Source: Fasciolopsis buskii (lineage: Eukaryota > Platyhelminthes > Trematoda > Plagiorchiida > Fasciolidae). Taken from it: a DNA stretch of 64,000 nt. Where the stretch lies: positions 79,628 through 143,627 of the forward strand of contig LUCM01006131.1 in NCBI GenBank assembly GCA_008360955.1. Direction: 5' to 3'. The translations under genes were made by a program, and so were the position numbers. This document shows positions 38,007-50,370 of the stretch, in pieces (the stretch's first letter is position 1; every line of letters begins with the position of its first letter). Below the pieces are notes generated by a model. That model saw only the letters and a program-made list of their open reading frames with translations. It did no database searches and was not told the DNA's origin.

Positions 38007-39069
38007 GTGACAAATTGGATGTTGGAACAGCATGATTAACCACTGGAGCAACAAGTTGAAAATTATCACGCGCGAATAAAAAGCGGTCAAATGTACACGT
38101 CAAAAGGTACAAAAAACGGAGAGCAGTAATTGAGAAAGGACGTGAAAACACATGAAAAATCTCGAAAGCTGCTGGAAACATAGGACGTCAACCGTAAAGG
38201 CGAATGCACAAATTCCTTAGATGTATACATTGGTCCTGTTGGACGCTACCGCTAGTCTAGCGTTGTTCTGAAACACTCTTCTCCTACACTATTGTCCGAT
38301 TAGACGTTCAGCATAATCCCATAATTTCTCATCATGGAAGTAAACGACGTGGTCAATGGGGTCTTTCTTAATTGATGTTTGCAGTGCTACATATGGTTTG
38401 TACTTTTATCATTTGGTAACTCCCATCTGTTCTCCGTTTTTTTTTCTTATTTTTCACCGTGAAATCGCTCGTCTGGATTTGGTTAGGTGAAATTCGGTCT
38501 CCCCATTCGCACACTTGTATGGCCTAATACGGAATCGACACGAATTACATAACACAATCGTATTTTCGCTTAGTGATATTTCCTAAACCTTATTGTCACA
38601 TGGGACAATTTTTTTATGCTCCTCGAAGTTATCACGTGCGTTCGAAGTACGTGTTTGTACCTTTTTTTAACCCTGAGGAGTAATGATCTGTGGTAGAGCT
38701 TCAGAATTCCTCGCGAATAAACAACGAATTTGTTGAAAAACTGGCCGGCGTTTTTTTGTTCGGTCATCAGCAAATAAGTCATCCTCACTATCGTGTTAGA
38801 CCCGTCAAGTAGATGCAGGAGCATCGGGCAGAGCTTACACTTTTAACTCTTCTTTTATTCCCAAAAGCGAGTTTCTGTGCTTTTGGTTCTCATTCAACTG
38901 TCACCTACCGGGTTTTCCCGGTAGTCTCGGTTTTCCCAATCGCTAGTTTCAATTTGTGTGATTGAAACTCCAATCCCCCCCTTCTTCAATCGTTCTCCAT
39001 GCCGTGTTGACGCTTCCAATTTTGATGTGTTATCTTCAAGTGCTGAACATTAGTTTGTTCCCGACTGCG

Positions 39070-40765
39070 GCAGTTATGTTACTCTCTTAGGAGATTTCGA
39101 TGTTCACAATTGTGATCAACCACTAAACTCTTCTGGCGCCCTCGGTCAATCGGAGCGGAGCCAAACATTTTGCCTTGGCCAACAACTGGTGTCTATCTAC
39201 ACAGATACTCCATTGAACTGGCGATCGCGCTCACACTTGATCCTGTCTTCACTCACATCCTTTTTCTCTACTCAAATGTTTCGATTCTTCCCCTTTTTGA
39301 CTTAGCGTACCCATGTGTTATTACATTATCCACCAAATTCATCTGCCACAATCCTCTGCCCTCTTCAAAACACACGTTGCGCTCCAATTAAGCCAACCGG
39401 GACGGTTTTCGTGACTTTTTGGCTTCTCATCCCCTGAACGATTTTTGATTTATTTCAGATGTTTCCACATATGTTTTCCATTTTACTGTCAGTGTTCTTT
39501 AAGGTATAAATCCTTTTATCCAAAATTCCCAAATCAAACGAACCCAGTTTCCCAGTGGTTTAACCATGTGTGCGATGATGGTGTCCGCTTGAAGCGCCAA
39601 ACAGGGGCGCCGCTCACTCACTTCCGCCTCCCACCATCGCTTTGTTGGAATCCAGGAGGATGTGTTCGTCAACTGTACAAGTAATCAAAGGACATTTCGT
39701 CCGCTTGAAAACCAAACGCCTACCATCATCCGCCACTAGAAGACGGACATTTTGGTAAGCAACAGCTTGCCTTCTATCGGCTAGTTACTTTGCCTGATCC
39801 CTAATGAGATCTTTTGCGGTTCTATGCCACTCCAAGTTTCAAGGTCAAGTTACTGATCCCCATGTAGTAGGTCCTAGGGGCTATGAGACATGTAATTACC
39901 ACTACACTTATGCAGGAGACATGTTGCAAAAAACTAGTTCCCACAATTTCTACCTCTCTAGTTTCCCCCCCCATCCACAGCCCCTCCGCTGATCGTCGGT
40001 GAACTACACGAAAAATTTGATCTTTTGCCTCCCGATTTACCTTCAATTACATCTTACCCAAATATTTTACTCGCCCGACTATTTTCCTCCCATTATCCCG
40101 TTTATTTTCTACTCCTCACTGGTACTAGGATGGATGATTCCCCAAGCTCTACCACCTATCTATCTTTGTAAAACAGTCGGTCGAGACCGGTATTCCACCC
40201 ATCGTCCCTATGATACAAGCCGCTAAATTGACTCTTTTTTCAGCCACCTCCTCTATCTTTCACACTTTCTATCTTTCCAGCGTCTTGGCAACACACCGTG
40301 ATTTTCTTCATTCCCGAACGCCATGACATTTCTGGCCGTAACAACTATCGTCTAACTTCTTTCATATCTGCTCTTCCCGATGTGCTTAAAACTGTTTTCT
40401 CCCACAGACTGCTTTGTTTTTCCGAACGCAAAGCACTATTGAGTGACCGCCCTATGAATTCTGATCTAGTCATTCAACCGATGATCTACCGACCCTCGTC
40501 TCAAGCGCCTGGTCGGCTTTCCCAAATAACCACGGAGGAACTCACCTGGCCTCGCAGGATATCTCTAAGGCTTTCGACGGAATTTGTCACAAAGGTCATC
40601 TGGCAAATGTCCGCAAGTTCGGATTTTCCCTGGGCATCAACCAGCATCAACTATTGTCAACCTCGTTGATGGAGGTCCTGTCCCGGCCTTTTTGCTGTAG
40701 ATGTTGGCGTTCCCCTAAGGTTCGGTACCTCTGTCCACCCTCTTTCTTTTATTCGTTAGTAGACC
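39070..40765 (+). pseudogene. Jockey/CR1-like LINE relic, endonuclease and reverse transcriptase
   Basis: Near 39088-39118 the translation VTLLGDFDVHNCDQPLNSSG matches the core of the apurinic-type endonuclease of jockey/CR1 LINEs (L-GDFN-x-H), with the catalytic Asn changed to Asp, and continues with FCLGQQLV. After a SINE insertion (39729-39930) reverse transcriptase traces follow: NNYRLTSFISALPDVLKTVF (family NYRPISL), LLSDRPM, then in other frames ISKAFDGICHKGHLANVRKF (palm motif A, DISKAFD) and VGVPLRFGTSVHPLSF (family GVPQGSVLSP). The YADD block is missing: the copy ends before it and a second SINE lies at 40795. Multiple stops and frameshifts show it is long dead. Confidence 0.75.
39729..39930 (+). 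repeat. SINE-A inserted in the jockey/CR1-like relic
   Basis: Body and tail of the family: GGACATTTTGGTAAGCAACA, CTAATGAGATCTTTTGCGGT, TCTATGCCACTCCAAGTTTC, AAGGTCAAG, GTCCTAGGGGCTATGAGA, CCACTACACTTATG and ACATGTTGCAAAA. It separates the endonuclease part from the reverse transcriptase part of the LINE relic. Confidence 0.75.
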
Positions 40766-40794
40766 TTTGGTGACTTCAAAGGTCAACGGTTCAC

Positions 40795-40915
40795 CTCTAT
40801 TATTTCCCCACTCATGTTGAAGGTAGACTCCAATTCAATGGCATCCGGCTCGTTATCACATCTGGTCTGTTGAGACCTTGTCTGGTTTCGTCCCACTCCC
40901 AACGGCAGAGTATTC
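40795..40915 (+). repeat. SINE-A copy, partial
   Basis: GGCATCCGGCTCGTTATCAC, ATCTGGTCTGTTGAGACCTT and CGTCCCACTCCCAA match the middle of the family. The head is decayed and the tail is lost. It directly follows the reverse transcriptase relic. Confidence 0.6.
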
Positions 40916-41279
40916 TATAGACTTTTGCGTACATAACTGTTCACATTTCAGTTAAAAACATCAACGAAAAACGGTTGAACTCCACCACGTAATAAAGTAG
41001 AAAGAGGCCAGTAGGAGGAAAAATTCCTCGAATGACTGATTTGAGCATTTATGATGCGTTGCTTAAGGCGTCGATGGAAATATGATCTGTGATGCGTGCC
41101 AGATAATGGTGAGTGACGTTCCCATAAATATTGATTCTGCAGTGTATGGAACGATCAGATGATCGTTCAGAGATATGAGAAGAACATTGAAAGGTTATCG
41201 TGCTGTAGATGGACGTAACCTGAAAGTATCTTGCCAACAAACTTCCCGTGGGGATAAGCGTTGATCACATAGTTTGATG

Positions 41280-41905
41280 GGTCATGATTGCCTGTCTCTT
41301 CGAAAGCACACCGTGGTCTTAGAGACTGTGAAAATTGCCCGATCCAGACCACTTGTGACTCTTTGCCAACATATGCTCGTTGTACCCCGACTTTCGTTGC
41401 TGACATTGACACAAGAAGACCTGCTTTAAATCTTGACTTCAACACTCACATCATTTGTATCGTCTCTTATTTGGTTTGCTCAGTTCTGTTGTGCGGTTGC
41501 GAGACATAGAGTATGCGTGCAGATGTCTTCGACCACCGATATGTACGTGGTATATGTAGGATTGGATGAAGTGATCGGATGAGTAGTGTTAAGTTCGGGA
41601 ATCTAATACTAGGTGCCGGTTCTCAGAATACCGTGTTTCACCGTATGAAACCTAATACACTGCGTTGGTTGGGTCACGTGTTGCGTAGGGCAAACACTCG
41701 TCTACCATACCGTGTCCCATATTTTGCGTTCCTCCCACGGAATGCTAGAGAAGAAGCCATGTGGAGGTAAACAAATGACGTGGCAACATGGGCTGAGAAA
41801 ATGCACAGCGAACTTAGGTAACATGAGTGTCTCACGTCTTGTTGGTTGGGGTCCGAAGGACCCATCAACCAGCTAACTGGAGACACTGAAGGATATGGTA
41901 GTGAA
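41280..41905 (+). pseudogene. RTE-like LINE relic: C-terminal domain
   Basis: Several frames carry C-terminal motifs of RTE-type polyproteins in order: FANICSLYPDF (family FANLRHLWRR), SVLLCGCETW-like (SVLLCGCET then a stop), VFDHRYVRGICRIG, then after a frame change LRWLGHVLRRANTRLPYR, and finally NREQWRSC just before 41920. These follow the reverse transcriptase in the family and end with the element's stop codon. At least two stops and several shifts are seen. Same strand as the convertase gene. Confidence 0.75.
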
Positions 41906-42160
41906 CCGTGAACAGTGGCGATCGTGTTGTCATTTTCTATCGAATCAGAATGATTGAAAACACGTCCGTTTGTACAGTTAGACTATGTTCCTTGTGTTGG
42001 CTGCAACAGCGTCTTATATTTTCCCGCATGTGTTGGTCCAATCCCTGTTCTCCTTGGATATTCACTCTTTTTTGGAAAAATGTAACCGTGGGGAATGAGC
42101 AGTGGTCAGTGAGGCTCGCGTTGCTGTCTAATGCTGTACGATGGTGCGGTGATGCATATC
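41906..42160 (+). repeat. RTE-like LINE 3' tail, copy 1
   Basis: Aligns throughout with 62681-62945: GTGAACAGTGGCGAT, GTGTTGTC, ATCAGAATGAT against GTCAGAATGAT, ACAGTTAGACT, TGTTGGCTGCAACAGCGTCT, CTTGGATATTCACTCTT and GAGCAGTGGTCAGTGAGGCT. Continuous with the C-terminal coding relic, so it is the element's end and 3' untranslated region. Confidence 0.8.
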
Positions 42161-43085
42161 TGCAAGCAAATCAGAGCCCGAATTCTATTCAAATCCAAAA
42201 ATGCGGAGTCCAGTCTCTCGTTATTTCATATCAGGAGCATTTCGACCACTCGAATGTTGCACTTTCAATCGCTTACTTTTAACGGAAACGTAAGTGTGCG
42301 CGGTGTGGTACACTGTTTGGACAGAACTATGCCGCGTTTCGGTTCTAGTTGGTTGTCGGATCAACGCGTTTGACACCTAAGTGTTTTCGTATTACTTCTT
42401 CAACTAATCATAAACACATCACCCGATTTTGTGGATACCACTACCCGCAAACAACTCGCTTGTACATTACTCATTTCGCATGGTGTTGTTTCCTAACTCT
42501 CCTATTGTCTTCTGCATTTTTGTTTGCAATTATCGGTTGCTGTTGAATTAAGGTACTCAGGATGCACTGTAATACCAGTTGGTTAGACGCAAATACTTTT
42601 TCCGATTTCAGTAGCTGGATGGGACGTTTTTGAGCTGGGACATGCCGGGCCTAGTATGGTAGTGAAAATGTTAGCAGATGATTCATGTATTTGGGGCCGA
42701 GTGGAATGCAAGTAGCAAAAGGGAAGAGTTGATAAAATGGCACTTTGCAAATTATCTGATTAAAAGAGAAACCTCATCTTAGTTTACTCACGAATCGGTT
42801 CACAGGTAGAACCTGATCTAACCATATTTCGATTCAGAATTGATCATCAAATAATCTCTGCACACGTTTTGCTTTTTGAATTTTGTTCCCAATTAGTCCT
42901 GTATGAATAAGAGCATGATCAATGTATACTTATGGCGCCTTGAAATTTTTTCGTTGCTTGTTCAACGATACTCCATGCTCAATTTTCCCCGAGGTTAATA
43001 AACCCGTTCTTCATTCCACTCCTTACTCTATCCTTATTTCCGTTTTTTTCCCCCATCATTATTCAATCGTTAATGATTCTACAAG
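42161..43085. other. No supported gene; acceptor of next exon
   Basis: Unrecognised frames. The stretch ends in the T/C-rich acceptor tract at about 43035-43085 that serves the substrate-groove exon. Confidence 0.55.
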
Positions 43086-43258
43086 GCATCCGTATGCTCG
43101 ATGGATCCATAACCGATCGAATTGAGGCACAAACATTGAGTTTTCGCCGTGATCATATTGATATCTATTCCGGAAGTTGGGGTCCAGAGGACACGGGGAA
43201 AGTTTACGAGGGTCCTGGTGTACTCGCACAATCCGCGTTCCAGCGAGGAGTGATCACC
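43086..43258 (+). CDS. Furin-like proprotein convertase, substrate-groove exon
   Basis: Next exon of the same gene, 173 nt, between an AG acceptor behind a T/C-rich tract and a perfect GTGAGT donor. Its first two bases complete the Gly split with the upstream exon, giving the family sequence IGG-IRMLDG. It continues as SITDRIEAQ, then [14 protein letters not shown], then [19 protein letters not shown], and ends on a whole codon. This is the furin segment that lines the substrate groove. SWGPED holds the S1-pocket Asp and a calcium ligand (furin Asp258), and the Glu of RIEAQ matches Glu236 of the S4 pocket. Compared with furin, the Glu after LDG is Ser, the second Asp of PEDDGK is Thr, and Asp264 is Glu. 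These changes may shift preference away from the cleavage site. The frame is open throughout. It is separated by 10,928 bp from the previous exon. Confidence 0.95.
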
Positions 43259-43358
43259 GTGAGTCCTCATCTGTTGGCTATTCACTCGGATACGTTCTAT
43301 CAACGTAACGACTTCCTATAAAGACACATTGCAATTTGACTACCATACATAGGGGCAT

Positions 43359-43390
43359 ACACACGCACACACACACACACACACACACAC
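43359..43390. repeat. (CA)n microsatellite
   Basis: CA run with one ACG interruption near its start, 100 bp past the donor of the substrate-groove exon. Confidence 0.95.
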
Positions 43391-43907
43391 GGTTATAGTT
43401 ATCCCGTCGCTTGTTTCGTTTCTTTTTGTCAGCCAGGAACATGACGGTTGTCTCTGAATCACATCTATACTTGACTGTTGTCAGGCTGGAGTGATCTTTG
43501 ATGCATATCTCGCAAACGCATGTCTATTGTCTTGCATTAATGTGGCTGTGTACTACAGGAAGAATTCGTGGAATTAACCGGAACCGAGCAAAAGGGTACA
43601 CCCATAGACGAAAGGTTACACTGGTACATTTTTTTTGAGAACTGGTCTCGATGAGTTCAAAATTGGGATTCAGATAAGGCGCCGTTAATTTGGGCATGTT
43701 GAGACTGGATGATATGATGCTCACCACAAATTTTGAGATAGTTTGAATATCCATATTTGAGAAAATGTATGCCGTTCCAGTTTCACTGGTCCGAAATATG
43801 CATACATCGATATCGTTAGCACACGCTCCATTTCGGGCAGCAGTTTCCTCTTCCCCATGTGAACGGCCCATCTGCAACACGCAATCCATTGATGCCTCGT
43901 GAAACTT

Positions 43908-43937
43908 TATATATATATATATGTATATATATATATA
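43908..43937. repeat. (TA)n microsatellite
   Basis: TA run with one ATG interruption. Confidence 0.95.
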
Positions 43938-45366
43938 ATGTTTTCTAAAATCCCCACTGGTAATATTCTTTAGGCTGTAGCGGTTGCTAGTTGTAAAGAA
44001 GCATGGACAAATGCTATGAATTTATACATAGCTTTCCCTCATTATATCTTATTTTATCGGCCCGTTTATCTGCTATTACACATACATTTATAGGCTAAAG
44101 ATAATTGTTTGTTGATTGGATTATTTTGCGTTAACTCGGGTCTAACACTGTTAATCTACCATGAAAAGCAAAAAGTTTCATTTGGGGATGATATTGATTT
44201 ACGTCAAAGTGGATCCCATGTCAAGGTCATTTGGCCGCGCTGTATTAATCGTTTACATTGTTATCGCGACAGTGAAGTAGTGATCGCGAAACAGTCAAAT
44301 CGTTTGGTATCGCAATGTAGCCCATATGAAATTGATTTCAAAATCTCGATTGTTTCAAGATTTTGTTTGAACTTTTCCGACTTTCTAAACTAATCAAGAC
44401 TACTATTTACATACCATATTGAGCAAACAAACATTTTCAGAACCATGTTTTTTTCACGGAGGAAATCAATCAAATCTAGAGGGGATCAAAAATTTACTTA
44501 TATTGATCTTAAATTTTCACGACAGAAGTTCGTTTCTCCTAATCCTGTCGCAGCTCATTACTGATATTTCATTCGTCGTGGTCCAGATGGACCTGAATAC
44601 TATTAAAACGTTCCAGGTTTCACCTGATATTTAGTATGAATTAATCGCATCAAAAATCAGGGTATATAGTGGTATCTTGTGCAATAACAGAAAATACTGA
44701 ACTCCTCAATCTAACGATCTATCGTTCTTGTTGATGAATGAGTGGCATGTGATGATGACTTGAAAAATACTTACAAAATGAATACTACTCGAAGAGAATT
44801 CCCCGAAAAAGTTTCCCCGCCTTCTTATTCCCGTCCAAGAATCCTTGTCAAGGAACTAAAGCGAATCCAATCAAGATAGAGGGAATTTTGTCTTTGTAGT
44901 AACGAGTATACTCTTTTTCATTCTTAGAAAGTAACCAGTATTAAAAATTGGCAGTGTCTCGGACAGAAATTCCGTTTCACTCTGACTTTGAAATTCACCA
45001 GTTTCGTGACGAAGTAAAACCGATTTTACCTTAGACGTACTGAATACCAGATTGAAATGAATAAAATATTTCCGAGCGGTAGTGGCGGGCCCATCGATTG
45101 GTACGGTTTATTGATGCTGAACTCCTAGCAATCCACGTGCCAGGTTGTGGTGAATTAATCTCACTTTGTCCTTCTTTACGAGCACGTGATGCATCATGGT
45201 TAAGATATATAAATATGGTTGCTGAAATGGGATATCGACTAACTTCCTAATCTGTATGCTCACCAGGTAACTTCGACGTATGCAGCATATTATCTAAACT
45301 AAATTGCGAGTTCTCCCTGAATAAAAGGAATGCCAGCAATTCTCGCTCCATGAATTTCCCCAAGAC

Positions 45367-45432
45367 CTGTATGTATATATGTATGTATTTGAGTGCATGT
45401 ATGTATGTAAATGTGTGTGTGTGTGTGCATGT
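45367..45432. repeat. ATGT/TG tandem repeat
   Basis: Irregular TATG and TGTG units, about 66 bp. Confidence 0.9.
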
Positions 45433-48400
45433 AGCTGGTTGGGACGTACTCCAAAATTTTCGTTGCTAATACTCTGCTTATAATCTCCATGATGAATAAA
45501 GAAATGTTCACAAATATTCCGAATCTACTTGCAAGTCCCTCTTATTCCATTTGCTTTGTGAGCTGGAATAAAGCCAGTTGAAGACAAATGGACGTCGAAG
45601 TAAACGTGCTTGAACGCGGAAAAATGAAATCTTACCAGGATGCGGAGCGCCAATCGAAAAGTCGTAACCGTCATCCATCGATATCTTCCAGTTTTTCGGC
45701 CCGCACCAACTTTCGGCTCTAGAGTTGAAATGACTAAATTAGCAGAGTGATCAGTTGGTCCATTGACCGTCGCGTTACTCGTCACTTCATTCTCGGGGCT
45801 TTCCCAAAGTTCTCGTCGCGAACGTTTGACGATGCCCTAATTGGATAATAAGGCTTCTTGTTTTATTCCTCTGGTGAACTGTCCGTAATTTCGCCGTCCT
45901 AGCCCCTTGCTAACATGTCACTTGATTGACCTAACCGCAACGTTTTCCCTATTATTGGAGCCTCGAGCTCAAGTCGTATCGTTCAATTCCACGTGTTTTA
46001 GTAGTTTAAAACCTGAAATTTCAAGCGCAATTCACCAGTGTATTTTTTTTTGCTTCTTTGAACCCGCGCATGGTTCAGCGAGTGTGCGATACGGGTCATT
46101 TCCTCTTGACTGTCGTCGTTGGTCGTATTCACGTATTCTCATGTTTGTATACGGTGATCGGACATCTCAGTTGGGCTCTGTCCAAGTGATCTTTATCGTA
46201 TCTGTGGTAAAAGTGACAACGAATGAACAGCGGTTTATAAATGAAAACAGCTTTGACTCTTTCTCGGTTCAAATTAATCTAAGTTTCTTGTTTGCCGCTA
46301 ATCAGAATGTGTGGAAACATTTTGATTAAGCTTTTCTTACCAACTGCCGGTCGTCGCCTTGGTTGCGTTCCTCACAAATTTATAAGCTCTGTAAAATGTC
46401 CACGACTATTGTTCTCTCAGAATGCCTTCGAACATCCTACTGACAAAAGCGGAAATCATGAGCTGGATTTATCAATCATTAATATTGCACTTATACGCTC
46501 GTCCAGTTTTGTCCAACCCTGTGACGCTATCGTTCATTTTATGGGCCAGTTCCAGTGGAATCGGGCTTAAAGAGACTTTCCTATTGAGCTGATATCTTCA
46601 GCCGTTCCATGGGAGCTCGTCGGCAGGAGTATCCACATTGGACAGAGGGATAAACAAACATGTCGTGTGTAAGGACAGTTTCATTTTTTGTCTTCGGTAA
46701 AATTTCTCGCGCAACTACGAACCTACAACAACCTCCCCAGTGAATAAACGTCACCGGTTCACCGTTCTGTGTTAACAGTTTTTTCCAGTTGGCTTTCCTA
46801 AGTGTTTCAGCAGTGAATTCAGCTCCCCGTCTTTCGCTGTTGTTTCTGCTGTCAAACCGAACACTTTTGTTTTTCCCCTGAAATTTCCCCGCTGTTGACA
46901 CCACCTAGGATACTAAACTGATCGTTTTTGTGCTTAGTTTAACGAAGTTTTTTCCCGGTGCAGTTGATGTTACCTCTTGGTGCTTTCGTCCAATCCCCCT
47001 TCAGTTGGACGTGCGCGGCTAGGCGTGTGTGATGGGGGCGCTTGGTTGAAATTACGAATTTCTTTCTGATCACACAATCGGCACAAGTTCAAGTCATCCA
47101 GGGATTATTGTCCTGTGATTTGTTTTGTGTGTATGTGTATGTATGTGCGATTAGTAAGTACTTCAGTGAACGTTGATATTTCTTGCTAATAGCTGGTATG
47201 TTACAGAATCCTATACGTGTGTCCAGGATCATTGTACCACTCTCCCTGTGGGCGTTCTTATTCTATTGCACGTTCCATACTCAATCCCTATTTTGGTAAT
47301 CAGATCTCGTCAAAACAACGATATGCATCGGCCCGTCTTTGTTTCTGGGTTTTTGCTTTACGGATGAAGTTTCAGCCTTTCGGTCAAAAATTATCTTGGA
47401 TTATCTGATGATACATAGATACCATGGCAACGAGAGGGGATAATTCTGAACAGATGGGTTAATTAAGCGATTGTTTATGGCAATTAATCTTCCTGAACTG
47501 GGCTCATACTTCGTGGGAAGCACATTGATTATCCGAGCTGCTTGTTTCTACATTAATCGTTAACCTGTTTTCATCGACCAAACCTATCGGGTTTATCAGG
47601 TTTTCCTTTTCCTCATGACTTCTTCTCAAAGCACTCGGTTTGTACGGAAGATTTGACGGTATTCGCCGTTCCGGTGCTCGTACTCCTCACAAACAATTGC
47701 TTATTATCTCAGGTGACTAAGCTGTCATGCACCTTTCGTAACTCCAATGTGGTTCGACTTTTTTTGATCGTTATTTACCATTTGAATATACCTGTGATTG
47801 GTGCAAGATGGCCTGAACCACGTGACTTTTAAGTGACTCAGTCATATTTCGTCCCATAGGCCATAGTCTTGTCACATTGGCAAGGTGTTCGACAGGTTAA
47901 CAATAAAAAAAACGAATTCTCCATCTTTATTCAACCAAATTTGTACCACGTTTTTTACTCACATGTTCCATCTTTTTTTGGCTCTATCAGTGTTTATTCA
48001 ATTGTTTTAATGGGTTTACACTATGACTAAATGTTGTGACTTACGTCTGCCCTTTTTTTGTCGAAAACATGTTACACGTTTTCGAGTCAATATATCTGGC
48101 AAGAGTACCTGGGAATGGTGCACTTTGAAACCGATTGATTCAGTTAACGACGTGACAACGCGAAAATTTCTTCTCTGACGTTTTCCCCTTACGTTTTAGC
48201 GCACAGGTCTCATCCTTGCTGCCGGTTCTCCGTAAACCTTTTTTTTCTACCACCATTCATTTCTTTTCGCCCGAAATATGCATGTGGGTGCTAATACGAG
48301 AGCCCAGCCCAGCTCACGATCTCCTAGTCAATCCGAAAGTTTGAATTTTGCAACTGTTTTGATTTTCGGCTAGCTAAACAAACATTTGTTAGAATTTACC

Positions 48401-49839
48401 CTTCTTGTGGTATTGAATAGTGATTGCTTTAGCTGCTACATATTCACCTGGGATCGGGATAGGGGTTCATTGGAATTGCGTTGGATATAAATCTGGTTCT
48501 GACGAAATTCCTGATTCACTGATCAGGTCAGTTTGCTATCGATGTGTGATAGTGAACAAATAATATTCTCTTCATCTTATTTTGCCTGGCTGTTGGATAT
48601 GCTTTTTCGCCTAGGTCCAATCCGATCCGACCTGTTCAACTAACTTCATATCGCAAATAACAAGTTCGTGTATCGTTCGATGGTGAATGTTAGCTTTTGA
48701 CAGTCTGTCTCGCAGACACACACAAGACTGTCATCATTGGTAATCGGTCATTAATCGCCTGATGATGGTTCATCTTGTCAAACCACGATTGTCGAGTCTC
48801 AGTTCTTGGTTGGATTGCCGAACGACAAAGGTCGTAGCGATTGCTTCGCGAACACACCATAGCATACTGAGAGATTGGTAATTTGCTTTCACACGACCAG
48901 AATGTTGGTTGCTGTCGCTGTTTTTTATGACATGCATGAGGTTTGACTGGTGTGAGAGAGGTACATTTCGTAGCCCCCAAGATGTATAACGCTGACGGAA
49001 CAAGCATTTGTGACCTTGAAAATCGGAGTGGAATATAGAACCGTATAAATCTCCAATAAGTTCGGCCTAGCAGCAGACCGAGTGACAACGATCGACCGTC
49101 TGCCAGCCACGATCCATTGACTTGCACAAAGCGCTTAAGACCTGATAGTTTGTTCCGAGGTCCGTCAAATCGTTTTGCGTGTATCTTCTTATTCCTGCTA
49201 GGTTCCTTGTTTCCAAACTGGATGTCTTTCCGATACATTCTTTCACAACACAAGAGACATCCACCTGGACGGCACCGGGCGAATAGTTTCCCGGGGACCG
49301 TGTTCCAGAGACGTTGTGTGATTTACGGTCAAACAAACTATCGCTGATTCAGGCAAATTAATCGGCCAACTCTGGCCAGATTACTGTTGGGCATGAAAGT
49401 TACGGACTTTGTTAGGATTCGAATCTTTTATTTGCCAAATTTTAGCGCGTTTAAGGCGTTCATCAACCCGACACACTGCCCACAATTTGGTATGAGATAT
49501 GGATGCAGATCAAACACGAGGCATTCTGCATGAAGACGTTTGCCAAGCTATTGGGAGAAGATCTGATTTTGTGGAAAGCATGCGGTCGAGGTTAGCAGAG
49601 ACATTTGCCATGTCTCTCTTCGAAACTGTAGGGGAAACACGCTTTCTTAATGGACGGCCCAATTTCAAAACCTTGATGCGATACTGGATGTGAATCACTG
49701 ATGGCCTTTAATGAGAACAAAATTTAAATCTGTTCCTTCCTGATTGTAAACATGTCCGGACGACCTGAGTTTTCTGCATAAAAGTTGTAGCCCAAAAGGC
49801 AGCTGGTCAGAGAAGTCATGGATTTCGATGGATCACCGA

Positions 49840-50370
49840 TGACAAAGAGAAAAGTGGAAGGACCACCGTGTGTGATGAACTCTTCACATTGTTTCTTTTT
49901 CATTCCCTCTTCTTGGTCATTGTTTTCGTCTTTCGCCATCATTCCGACGGCACACGATGCAAATTCCAAACGTATTTACACCATTGTTCATACGGTCGAG
50001 AAAATCCAGGTCATCACTTAGCAATGCCGACATTTCTCGAATATTCTGAGATGTTAGCGCCGCTATTTTTTACGATTTCAACCTTGATAAGGAAGAGCGA
50101 GAGAAGGAAGACTTGAAGGACAAAATTTTTCTCGGCGAACTCAGACGAAAGATCACTGTAAGCTCGAACTAGACCATGCTTCAACGAGAGACAGAGCCAC
50201 AAAACTTCACGGTTGGTTGTGTCGAACGGCGCTTTCACATCAAGAAGGGGAGCTGATGGATCTGTGGAATTTACATTTCATCCAGGTAAAATGTGATCAA
50301 TGCAACCCTGACAGGGTCGAAAATTGGCTTGATACTCGAATGTACACTTTTCGCGGGTAATACGTAATCG
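49840..50370 (-). pseudogene. RTE-like LINE relic: reverse transcriptase core, minus strand
   Basis: On the minus strand, near 50285-50340, EYQANFRPCQGCIDHIL matches the family motif EEQAGFRPGRGCIDQIF. Next, at about 50170-50238, VKAPFDTTNREVLWLCLSLK matches the palm motif A region (D-x-K-A-A-F-D-x-x-x-R-x-x-L-W). Further on come AYSDLSSEF (family AYGELSSEF) and traces of the S-P-F-L-F helix. The first catalytic Asp at the start of FD is kept, but the GVRQGCP block is lost and the YADD strand is reduced to a doubtful trace near 50000. Multiple stops. It lies antisense to the convertase gene. Frames up to 51257 and down to 49500 on this strand may belong to the same element but are too worn to assign. 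Confidence 0.75.

Larger units (their letters stand above)
32158..43085 (+). other. Intron of the convertase gene (10.9 kb)
   Basis: Intron between the His exon and the substrate-groove exon, with a GT donor and AG acceptor and phase-1 joining. Its contents are described separately: two tRNA-cored foldback-type elements (34.8 and 37.9 kb), a jockey/CR1-like LINE relic broken by a SINE (39.1-40.8 kb) and the 3' part of an RTE-like LINE (41.3-42.2 kb). I saw no further convertase exon in it, and none is expected because the flanking exons join exactly as in furin. The stretches 32160-34790, 35065-37870 and 38010-39070 hold only AT-rich unique-looking sequence, short hairpins and small tandem repeats, with open frames that resemble nothing I know. 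Confidence 0.85.
43391..49839. other. Intron interior without a supported gene
   Basis: Includes microsatellites at 43908-43937 and 45367-45432. Open frames of 100-190 codons (43524-43889 minus, 45907-46329 plus, 46581-46904 minus, 48690-49253 minus) have no recognised domain. Near 49400-49480 a minus-strand box B-like AGATTCGAATCC recalls the SINE-A head but has no matching body. Confidence 0.5.

Noticed and set aside
38905..38924. Hairpin with T-run as a bacterial-type terminator
   Set aside because: The window is animal DNA and the hairpin is not at a gene end.
45907..46329. 140-codon + frame as a gene or convertase exon
   Set aside because: No similarity to any convertase segment, and the flanking convertase exons already join exactly.
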